Source: Artemisia argyi (Eukaryota; Streptophyta; Magnoliopsida; Asterales; Asteraceae). From it: 64,000 bases of DNA. A model generated the notes under the pieces. It ran no database searches and was not told the origin of the DNA. It saw nothing but the letters and a program-made list of their open reading frames with translations. The first letter of the stretch is position 1, and each line of letters starts with the position of its first letter. The stretch covers positions 42,379,015 to 42,443,014 of the forward strand of contig CM060697.1 in assembly GCA_030686995.1 (NCBI GenBank), given 5' to 3'. Shown here piece after piece: positions 22,398-32,282 of the stretch. Made by a program: the position numbers and the translations under genes.

Positions 22398-23117
22398 TTA
22401 GTTGTTTAATGGCGAAGGATACGGAGTAGGGTATGGAGCGGAAGAGGTGGACCTCACGATGTCATATCGTGTCAAGGGTGGTATTGGATGAGGACGAGTG
22501 AGAAGATACTCAATCCAAGAGATATCTTCACTCATGTAGAGGATTTGTTTTTGGAGGAAGATGCAACAAGGGCAAAAATGAGTGTGGTTTGTAACTTGAT
22601 CCAAGTTGAGAGAGTGGGGTAAGGAATTTGCATAGGGTGATGATGGAGGTTTCCCTTTGTTGCGTTGTGCAAGATGCATAGCAAGGAGATCACTTAGATC
22701 ATGGATTTGTTTTATTTCTTCGCGGAACTTTTGCTTTTCCATGGCAATGTGAAGAGAATCATTATGTTGATATGGATGAATTGGGGTTGTGTAGTTGGAA
22801 TTGAAATTGTTGGAAGTGTAGTTTGATGGTTGATCGAACTTGTAGGGATCATTGTAGATGGTTGGAGGTTGAGATGTGTAGTTTGGCATGAATAAGGATG
22901 TTTGGCCAATGTTGTATGGTTTGTAAAGTGGATCAAACGAATGTCCTTTTTGGTTTGGTGTAAAGTTTGGGAAGTAAGAAGATGGAGGTGTTGATTGATT
23001 TCCAACTTCATTGGTTATGATGGATTTGTTTCGAGAGCTTTTTCGTCGCCAAACGGGTTTTTCCGTCATCCTTGCTAGCCTTGAGGCTTTTGGTTTTGGT
23101 TTGTTTGGAGAGGTCAT
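22398..23117 (-). CDS. Accessory ORF of copia family 1, intact
   Basis: An uninterrupted 239-codon ORF between pol and the 3' LTR, clearly homologous to 6335-7039. Layout: basic start (KASRLARMTEKPVWRRKSS, residues about 10-28), Pro/Asn/Tyr/Gln-rich middle (about 40-125), charged segment EKQKFREEIKQIHDLSDLL (about 126-144), conserved tail with HFCPCCIFLQKQI (about 177-189) and EDISWIEYLLTR, and a Ser/Pro/Tyr-rich end. It stays open although the pol of the same element is full of stops. No signal peptide or membrane span is evident. Function unknown; a chaperone, regulatory or particle-associated role is speculation. Confidence 0.75.
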   Translation of the reverse strand: MTSPNKPKPKASRLARMTEKPVWRRKSSRNKSIITNEVGNQSTPPSSYFPNFTPNQKGHSFDPLYKPYNIGQTSLFMPNYTSQPPTIYNDPYKFDQPSNYTSNNFNSNYTTPIHPYQHNDSLHIAMEKQKFREEIKQIHDLSDLLAMHLAQRNKGKPPSSPYANSLPHSLNLDQVTNHTHFCPCCIFLQKQILYMSEDISWIEYLLTRPHPIPPLTRYDIVRSTSSAPYPTPYPSPLNN

Positions 23118-23149
23118 GATGAAATGAATGCAGAGTTTAAAGAATAGGG

Positions 23150-23157
23150 TATTTATA
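23150..23157 (-). promoter_or_regulatory. TATA box of the accessory ORF, element 3
   Basis: TATAAATA on the minus strand begins 40 bases before ATG 23117, matching the 42-base spacing in element 1. Confidence 0.6.
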
Positions 23158-23292
23158 GTGTGAGATTTGTGTGTTTATGGATGGATAAGGTTTGTTTGGG
23201 AGATTAGAACAAAATATGATTGTGAATTTTGGGAAGTGTAGGATGAAATGGGCTAAAAAGCAGAAAAGATTCTGTAAACCCGACCATCAGAT

Positions 23293-23367
23293 GGCCGGTC
23301 CCCTTTATTAGGGGTCGGTCCTCTTAATCATTAAGGGGGTCGCCTTATATAATTAAGGGGGCCACCC
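23293..23367 (-). promoter_or_regulatory. Internal copy of the inverted module, element 3
   Basis: Reads on the minus strand as two CCCCCTTAAT boxes followed by two inverse boxes, 180-250 bases upstream of the accessory ORF, as in element 1. Confidence 0.65.
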
Positions 23368-24099
23368 ATCTGGTGATTTCCAGATTGCCATAATTGGGTT
23401 TTTGGAAGAAAATTTGCAGAAAGGTTGTGTTTTTGGGTTTGGATTCAAGCAAGTTCAATTCTTTGAGGCAATTTAGCATCTAATCTACTCATAACATAGC
23501 ATGCATGCAAAATTACTTAAATAATAGAATAATCAAGCAATCAATGATTACCAAGAGTAAACAAGGAAAGGCAAGGCAATCAATTCTACCTAGTATAACT
23601 ATCTTAGATCAAAGATAAAGGCAACTAGTGAGTGAGTAACTAGTGATGGAACAAAAAAAGACAACATTATATGTGATTTTGTCCTAGTGTGTGCCTATAT
23701 GCAACAAATGTGGAGTTGTGATTGTTTCGACTTCTAAATAAGAAAACTTCCTAAAAAATCCGAAAAACTCCTTGATTCGATTTTTGCTCAATTCATGAAT
23801 GTCAATGGTATATATTAGATTGTATATTTTGACGATTCATGTGAGATTTTAAGAATGATTTAAGAGAATGTTTTTAGCATTAGTCAACAATGCAAGAAAG
23901 ATGGTTTTCATGTGTTTCCTAGATGTGAGAATAGTTTTAAAGAAAGTTCGATTGGGTTTTATAAGAATGTTTATGAAATAAAATGAAGTTTCCCAATCTT
24001 TAATCTTATGCGAAATAGATTCCTAGACTCAGATATGAAGAGGTGGAAGGAAAAAAAAAAAATTTATGCAATGAATAAGTGGTGTAAATGCAGTAAAAT

Positions 24100-24595
24100 T
24101 TAGTCAATTTGTTCCATCATTCCTAATCCTAAATGCAAGTGGTTAAATAATTCATGCTTAAGGGGTTTAGTGAATATATCCGTAATTTTATCTTCCTATG
24201 AAACCTTTTCTATAGATATGTTTCCTTTTTGTACATTATCCCTAAGGAAGTGGTGGCGTATTTCTATATGTTTAGTCCTAGAGTGTTGAACCGGATTTTT
24301 ACTTAAATCTATCGCACCTTTGTTATCGCACATAATAGGAACATTTTCTAACCTAATGTCATAGTCTATGAGAGCTTGTTTCATCCATAGTTCTTTTTGA
24401 CATGCCTTTCCAGCGCATACATATTCGGCTTCGGTGGTAGAGATAGCAAGAGCGGTATGCTTCTTCGAAAACCAAGATGTTAGACAACATCCCATAAATG
24501 TGCAAATACCGCTAGTGCTCTTTCTATCTACTTAGTCTCCCACATGATTCGAATCCGCATAGACGATGGTTTCTATGCCGGATCCCTTAGGATAC
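24100..24595 (-). pseudogene. RNase H end of pol, element 3
   Basis: On the minus strand from the element A border: GIET, then STSGICTFMGCC, STTEAEYVCAGKA, HSRTKHIEIRHHF and the C-terminus GLGMMEQID ending at 24100. In-frame TAG codons occur near 24530 and at 24196-24198. Confidence 0.88.
24591..24595. repeat. Target site duplication GATAC (left) of element A
   Basis: GATAC here and at 36142-36146 flank element A. Element 1 has a single GATAC-equivalent at the same place in its pol (reverse complement near 4858), which confirms the insertion point. Confidence 0.93.
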
Positions 24596-25780
24596 TAATG
24601 AGTGTCTAAATACTCATCATTTTATACCAATCTGAGCTGCCAAAACATCCAAAAATACTCAAATATGCATCAAAATACTGAAAATATCTTAAAAGTGTGT
24701 TTTATATGTTTCAAATGCAAAAATAATCAAAAACAGATGAAAAACGTACAAAGTTTGCATAATTGGCAGTTTCAGTCCCTCAAGTTTCATAAATTGTCAA
24801 AACTAGTCCCTGAAGGTTTCAAATAGAATAAAAGTCAACTTAAGTCCATGGGAAGTCAAATTTATTCACAAATAGTCCCTGGATGAAAATTTACACAAAA
24901 TGGCAACTTTTACCCCTCAAGTTTCAAAATTGGCAAAATTAGTCCCTGGGTATTCAAAAAGTAAAATCTAACAAATATTACCCTTGAACTATTCATGAAT
25001 GATAATTTGGAACATTTTGATAAACTTTTGGGAATGTTACAGTTTAACCCTTCTAGTTTCAGAAAATAACACAAATGGTCCTTATAAGTTTTAAAATATA
25101 AAAATACAATTTTGGTCCTTGTGTTATTATTCTATGGCAGGTTTGGTCCCTTGAAAGAAGTTTGGAAAGATGGCAAGATCAGGCCCTCAAGTATTGGCAG
25201 TTTACAACATTGGTCCTTGGGCTTTATAACCTTACAAACCAAACGGATCCTTAGTTATATTAATACCACCAAACCAATCCACAAAACAAATAAAAAGCCC
25301 ACCCATTATCCAAGCCCATACACTACCAGCCCAATCCCACCCTTAATTATATTACCAGGGTCAAACAAGTCAACCCCCGCCAAAACCACTATCACTGTTC
25401 ACCTTCCTCACCCCCAGCCTGAAACACCAAAACCACCATGGTTTGGCCACCTATCCTCCCCAACTCATACCCTACTCTCTTGCACCACCTCACCTCAGCC
25501 CACAAGCAATTAATGCTTCCCCACCTTCTAACACTCAACCTTCCCCTCCTTTCCCTTGTTTTTCTTCCAACTTGACCTCCAAGTTTCAAAAGCCACCCTA
25601 TCTTGTCCCCTCCACCTATATAAGTATACAAGAAGCAATTAATGCTCTTAAAACAGCCTCAAGCTATCTAACAGACTTTTGGCGCCGAAAGTACATTCAA
25701 AGGCTGAGATCACCTCTGCTTATCCAAGGGTCAAGAATTAAAGTGGGATTTATTGTGTGGTCACCAAGAAACTCAGAGGG

Positions 25781-25788
25781 TATAAAAA
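25781..25788 (+). promoter_or_regulatory. TATA box, left LTR of element A
   Basis: TATAAAAA in a GC-balanced context, conserved at 32275-32282 in the right LTR. If used, most of the LTR is R/U5, i.e. transcribed leader. Confidence 0.6.
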
Positions 25789-28549
25789 GAAGAGAAGGAG
25801 CAGAGGAAAAATCACTTTGGGATAGCCTTAGTCACGTAGTATAATTAATCTTTAATGCTTTCTTTAAATTAATGTAATTTACAGTTTTAATTAGTGTAAT
25901 GATCCTCAAATTAGTGTAATGGAACTTCATTTACAGTTTAATTCAAGTTATCTTTCTGTTTCAAGTTTTTACTTGATTATCTTTAAATTTCAAAGTCATT
26001 TAAATTTCTTGTTGATTAGTGTTGTTTATTGGACTCTTATAAGTCATATAAGCTCCTGACGAAAGCTTTAAAGCTTTTAGAAACCTTAATTCAGCTTTAG
26101 TCTTTTAAAATCAAAAATCACTAAAAAATTCTAGAAAATCATTGAAAAATCAAAAAGCTATGTGTTCATGGTGTACAAGCTTAGAGCAGGGCAAATTCTT
26201 GATGGCCTTTTGGTTTAGTGCTTCATGGGAAGCTTTAGGTAGTAAGTAATTCTTGGTTTTTGTGGTTTTCAGCTTGTTACACCTTGTAAGCCATTTTTAC
26301 AATTTTTGCATTTTATTGCTTAAGTTATCTATCTGCTTTGATCTTTCTGTTTTTATGTTTATTTGTTATTAGTTAATGATTATATAGCTTAATCTAGGTT
26401 GTTCATGTTTTGGATTTGATTGTGGCTTGAAATGGCATTTTGACAGTTATTTTCATAATTTTTGAGAATCATAGGTATAGACTTGTGTGACTCCTTGTGT
26501 ATGCTGAAAAGGGTCCAATTTGACATCTTGGGTCCTCTGGATTTGATGGATTAATTTTATACAGTTATATGTAATGATAAGCTCAAATTAGTCCAATTTA
26601 AAGGTTGTTTGGATTTGATAGATGAACTGAGTTAAAGGCCATGTATTGTGTTGTTCTTGTTTGATATATGCTATATATGACTTACATGACTCAGGGAAAC
26701 CTTAACCAAAGGATGTAGCATGGTAGAAAGTCAATTTGACACTTGACTGTCTCGTTATGAGCATTCTGAGGTTGTCTTAACCTAAAACCTTGCATATGTG
26801 TTTAATTATTGTTAATATTTGTTAGTTTCATGTTCTTATAACTTAATATGTCTTATTTAGTCATTAAATTCCGATCAAAGTTGATCACAGTCAACTTTGA
26901 TCATAAAATAAAAAAGTCAAAATTCAGCTTTGGTAGTTTTTGAATAAACTTTAGAATTTTGTGTAGAGCTTAATATTGAATTTCATAACTTGTGCTTATA
27001 GTATGTTTTAGTTTAGCTGCTTACCTTTCTGTATGATTTTTGTTAATTTTTAGTTTAGCTGTTTCATAGCTTAAAGTAGTGCTTAAAGTTGCTTATTTTT
27101 GCCCTGTGCACAAGTTTGTCTGTCAAGTTCATGAGCTTGCATAAGCCTCATGACTTGACCAAACTTGGTGCACTTGGCTTATTTGTGTTGCCTTTGTGGC
27201 ATGTTTGTTATATGTAAGCTTATTTTCCTGTTTGTATCTTATCTAGATAGCTTATCAACCCCACCTTTTTGTTCACCTTACTCCCTTCACTGAAGCAAAC
27301 AGTGAAGGTGAGTACTATATCCTAAGCTCATAAAAAGCTCCTCACTGAGCTTAAGCTTGTGGTATTTGGCTTTTTACAAAGCTCAACTACCCATCTCAAT
27401 AAGTCAGTGCTAGTTGAGCTATTATTAGCTTATTTGATAAGTCTAATTAGAACTTGTTGTTTGCCCATTCACAAAATATCCCTGTGCATTCAGTGGTATT
27501 ACACCATTTCCACAAGCTCTAATAAGCTCATTAGTGATCATTAGCTTGTGTAATTTAGCTTTTTGAGAAGCTCTACTACCCAACTATATGAACCTGTGCC
27601 TAATATTCACTTTGTAGCTCATTTAATAGGGCTGCAATAAGCTTTAACCTATCACCAAGTTGAAAATTGTACTGATGACTCAGTATACTTACCCAAACTC
27701 ACATAACTTCATAAGCTTTAAAAAAGCTATCTAGTTGGACCCAGCTGGTGAATTTTAGTTCCATGTGGAGCTTGTCTACTAGCTTATAAGTTTCAACTTT
27801 AAAATCCCATCTTGCAGCTTATTCAATAGGGCTGCAAGTGGCTTTTTGTGTGCCCCATGCATATCAAACATTGAGCAATCAGTGTTTTGATGGCTTTTTC
27901 AATGGCTTCTCAAAAGCTCAGCTGTGGACCCCACAGCTTAAGCTTTAGCTTTTTGGAAAGCTCACCAACACTTCTTGCTAACTCAATATTAACTTTGGCT
28001 TTTGAAGCTTATTTAATAAGCTTAAATGGCCATTGCAAATGACTGCAGGGGTGTTTGGATCTGCAGTGCACTGGAAGTGCTTATTAGCTTGTTTCAAGCT
28101 TATTTGCCAATTCCAGTGCACAAGCTTGTATATTCTTATCCATTAAACTTGTACAAATTTATCTTTCCTTTCATTTTACCTTTTCAAGCTTGTTAAGAGC
28201 TTATGGATCCACTGTGAGCTTATTGCTTAACTGAATGATCCATAAGCACTTAAACTGCTTATTTTCTTTGTCTATAAACTTCCATTTTCTTTATACTTGT
28301 ATAATAATAATATATATATTAGTCCAGAAAAGAGAAAAACCAAAAAGAAGCTTTAATACTAGTGATAGCTTCTATTTAAGAAGTTTTAAGCTTAAAAAGC
28401 CAACTGAGGTGGAAATAAGCTCACACAGAGCTTATTCCCAAGTTTTGTAAAAGTTGTCTTTGTTAAAGTTTCATATTATAGCTTATTATAAAGTTTTGCA
28501 AAAAGAAAAATCCAAAAATAAAATAAATGAAAAATAAAATAAAAGTGCA

Positions 28550-28645
28550 AAAAGGTTGTGTATGGGATTCGAACCTAGGTTCCCTTGGTGACAAGTTCAC
28601 TGCATAACCCACCTAGGCTAGCTCACTTCTCAGTTATCATTTGCA
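28550..28645 (-). repeat. tRNA-like, SINE-type segment inside the left LTR
   Basis: On the minus strand it has an A box TAGCCTAGGTGG (28620-28609, one mismatch to the consensus) and a perfect B box GGTTCGAATCC (28575-28565), 33 bases apart, as in tRNA genes. The acceptor ends do not pair well, so it is not a functional tRNA. It is most likely a SINE remnant or tRNA-derived insert. Confidence 0.6.
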
Positions 28646-29651
28646 CATTTTTATTCTTATAGTAGCAAACAGCTTAGCTTATTCAAATAAGCTTATACGA
28701 GCTGTTTGGCTTATTACAGCTTATCTGGATAAGCTATGAGCTTCATAATTTTTTCCCAGCTTCCTCATTAGTAAATAGACTTTCTGTAATTTTTTCACAT
28801 TTTTTACTGTTCATACGTATTTATTATAATTAATAATAGTATTAGTAAATAAATAATAGTAAATAAATTATAATAAATAGAATAATTATATAATAAATAT
28901 AATTTTTGTTTCAAAAATTCTTTTATATTATTTTAAACTTTTCCAAATTTTTATTTTATTAATTTAGGTTTATTTTAGATTTTCTTTATATTTAGTTAAT
29001 TATTAAATAGTAAATAATTAATAATAAATACATAAATAGTGTAATAAATATATTTTCAGTTTTAAAATTCATTTTATAGTATTTTAGATTTTTCTAAGTT
29101 TTAATTTTATTTTTCTAAGCATTTTTTAGATTTTCTTTATATTTAGGTAATTATTAAATAGTAAATAATAGTTTTTATTTAATAGTAAATACATATATAC
29201 TTGTATAAATAATTTTAATTTTCTAATAATTTTCTTATTCTTTTAGGATTCCAACAATATAATTTTCACATTTGTGGGAGTTGTATTTAACGGTATTCAC
29301 TTTTATTTTGGTACGCGGACGTTTATTTAAACGTAAACGTACGCGTTTTACATGTTAGGGTTTCTGATTGTACGTTTTTACTGAAATAGCTGTGACAAGA
29401 GCTATTTACTATTCACATTTCTAGTGTTAGTCAGTCAGATTCCTGTTTTTATATTTAATTTCACCTAGACACAGATTCATTGTATTACAGATTTCACACC
29501 TCGTTGAGACTTAACGACCTAGGAATATTCTATACTCCTCGTTCATAATTGCTTTTCCTCCCAGGCTGTCCAGGGCCTTTGTTACGGTTGACCGTTCACA
29601 AGTGGTTGGCTTGTGTGACAAAACCTGGCTGGTTTGGGAGGAATCAAAATT

Positions 29652-29669
29652 TGGCGCCGCTGCCGGGGA
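29652..29669 (+). other. Primer binding site, tRNA-Asp type
   Basis: TGGCGCCGCTGCCGGGGA differs by one base from the reverse complement of the plant tRNA-Asp 3' end (TGGCGCCGTTGCCGGGGA, which element B has exactly). Confidence 0.85.
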
Positions 29670-29687
29670 GGCTGTGCAGCGTATAAC

Positions 29688-29735
<48 letters not shown>

Positions 29736-30639
29736 TATGTGTTGTTCAAATATCTATCCTTGTATGTATATTACTTTATCATTCAACTCCCGGGCTGTCA
29801 GGGCATATTTATTACAGTTAATCATTCACAAGTGGTTAGCTAGCGTGATAAACCTGACACTAGCCTAGGAGGTAGTGATTACATATACTATATCATATTT
29901 CATTTCATAAACAATATAAAATACAAAAACATTTTTCCTTTGCACACAACTTGCCCAGTTTGATTAGTCCCTCAGTTACAACATTTGGTTGTTGGCTGTT
30001 TACAGTTACTGAGCTCTGTCAGACCCAGATTCCCTTTCGAGGGGCGGTTGTTAGGATTTATTTGTATATATATATAAAAATCTAAAAATACAAAAATATT
30101 TATAAAAGTTAAAAATCAAAAATAATCTCCTAACCTTAATATTCATAATTATGTGAGTGGACCCCACTCCAATTTCTCATCCAATCTGTGAGTGGCAATC
30201 CCACTCCATTTCCCCATGGACAATTTAATTCGGGGTCAAGTCAAGCTAGCGACTCGGGAATCAAAAACAGTAGCATAAACAAGGGTTTTCACCCGTGTGT
30301 ACCACCTAAGTGTGGGGGTGTGCCCCACATGTTGTATATATTTTGAAAATGAAATGAAAAATTGTAAATACAGAAAAATAAAATAATTGTTGTGTTACCA
30401 CACTTAGTTTTAAATGTTATCTTTTTATGTTCAAGGATTCGGCATAATAGCCGGGATTTTGAATATTGAAGACAATATTCATTTCTAAGTGTGGGGGGGA
30501 AATTCTGGCGAATTTGATCACTTATATACCCTTGTATGCCCTTTTTCCCCAAAAATGGCCAAAAATTTAAATTTTTTTTCATTTGGTGTTAGTATTTTAC
30601 ACTAAACACAACAAATGGTAATCAATCCACCATGTCTAA

Positions 30640-31057
30640 CACACATAAAGATTGGCTAATCCAAGAGCAAACGGCTCTTGGTAAAGATATCTCAAACCCG
30701 TTGATGGCTTGCAATTTGCCCAAAATTGTATGGTACCTCAACTCGCCATATCCTAAAAAGCGAATGAGTTGGCTAGCCAGCAAGATTAAGGCTTGTGGTA
30801 AAGGCAGTGGAAAAACCATAATTGGTAATCAGCTCACCAAGATGTTGACTATTCCATCAAGAGTTGGCTAGTCCAGAAGCAAACGGCTTTTGGTAAAGAC
30901 AAATCAAATCCGTTGACAGCTGGTGGTTTGCTCAAAATCACACGGTTATCAGGTGTACCACAGTTCTTACATCTGGCTACTCCAGAAGTGATGGCTTTTG
31001 GTAAAGAGTTTTTCAAATCCATTAAGTTTTTCTCAAAAGATTGCTAGGGACTAGCAA
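30640..31057 (+). repeat. Hairpin cassette of element A
   Basis: A series of short inverted repeats, each followed by GGTAAAG: arms CCAAGAGC and GCTCTTGG around AAACG (30661-30681), a weaker CAAG/CTTG pair (30777-30800), CCAGAAGC and GCTTTTGG around AAACG (30873-30893), CCAGAAG and CTTTTGG (30982-31001). A final perfect ATTGCTAG and CTAGCAAT pair lies near 31040-31058. The same series is in element B (59260-59680) and, in part, in element 5 (48540-48960, minus strand). Confidence 0.75.
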
Positions 31058-32274
31058 TAGTTTAGTGTGGGAGATTGATAAGTGTCTAAATACTCATCAT
31101 TTTATACCAATCTGAGCTGCCAAAACATCAAAAAACACTCAAATATGCATCAAAACACTGAAAATATCTTAGAAGTGTGTTTTATATGTTTCAAATGCAA
31201 AATTAATCAAAAACAGATGAAAAACGTACAAAGTTTGCATAATTGGCAGTTTCAGTCCCTCAAGTTTCATAAATTGTCAAAACTAGTCCCTGAAGGTTTC
31301 AAATAGAATAAAAGTCAACTTAAGTCCATGGGAAGTCAAATTTATTCACAAATAGTCCCTGGATGAAAGTTTACACAAAATGGCAACTTTTACCCCTCAA
31401 GTTTCAAAATTGGCAAAATTAGTCCCCGGGTATTCAAAAAGTAAAATCTAACAAATATTACCCTTGAACTATTCATGAATGATAATTTGGAACATTTTGA
31501 TAAACTTTTGGGAATGTTACAGTTTAACCCTTCTAGTTTCAGAAAATTACACAAATGGTCCTTATAAGTTTTAAAATATAAAAATACAATTTTGGTCCTT
31601 GTGTTATTATTCTATGGCAGGTTTGGTCCCTTGAAAGAAGTTTAGAAATATGGCAAGATCAGCCCCTCAAGTATTGGCAGTTTACAACATTGGTCCTTGG
31701 GCTTTAAAACCTTACAAACCAAACGGATCCTTAGTTATATTAATACCACCAAACCAATCCACAATACAAATAAAAAGCCCACCCATTATCCAAGCCCATA
31801 CACTACCAGCCCAATCCTACCCTTAATTATATTACCAGGGTCAAACAAGTCAACCCCCGCTAAAACCACTATCACTGTTCACCTTCCTCACCCCCAGCCT
31901 GAAACAGCAAAACCACCATGGTTTGGCCACCTATCCTTCTCCACCTGTCCTCCCCAACTCATACCCTACTCTCCTACACCACCTCACCTCAGCCCACAAG
32001 CAATTAATGCTTCCCCACCTTCTAACACTCAACCTTCCCCTCCTTTCCCCTGTTTTTCTCCCAACTTGACCTCCAAGTTTCAAAAGCCACCCTATCTTGT
32101 CCCCTCCACCTATACAAGTATACAAGAAGTAATTAATGCTCTCAAAACAGCCTCAAGCTATCTAAGAGACTTTTGGCGCCAAAAGTACATTCAAAGGCTG
32201 AGATCACCTCTGCTTATCCAAGGGTCAAGAATTAAAGTGGGATTTATTGTGTGGTCACCAAGAAACTCAGAGGG

Positions 32275-32282
32275 TATAAAAA
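32275..32282 (+). promoter_or_regulatory. TATA box, right LTR of element A
   Basis: Conserved TATAAAAA equivalent to 25781. Confidence 0.55.

Larger units (their letters stand above)
23118..24099 (-). other. Non-coding stretch between pol and the accessory ORF, element 3
   Basis: No gene. It aligns with 5353-6334 of element 1. It holds the module at 23293-23367 and the TATA box at 23150-23157. Confidence 0.7.
24596..29646 (+). repeat. Left LTR of element A
   Basis: Begins TAATGAGTG (the expected TG has mutated to TA; the right LTR has TGATAAGTG) and ends GGAATCA. U3 is about 1.2 kb and holds many GGTCCCTGG-type repeats. The TATA box is at 25781. About 3.8 kb lies downstream of it, including an AGCTT-rich part (27300-28500), a tRNA-like segment (28550-28645) and a very AT-rich part (28790-29240). 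Confidence 0.92.
29647..31075 (+). other. Internal region of element A, non-coding
   Basis: No gene. It starts with the primer site, then poly-T (about 29691-29734), then a degraded copy (29781-29875) of the last ~90 bases of the LTR. Next come a segment shared with element B around AATTCGGGGTC (30219-30310), several AAGTGTGGGGG runs, and the hairpin cassette (30640-31057). It ends with the purine tract before the right LTR. Confidence 0.8.

Noticed and set aside
28550..28645. Functional tRNA gene
   Set aside because: A and B boxes are good, but acceptor and T-stem pairing are poor and no normal anticodon loop forms, so it is listed as tRNA-like.
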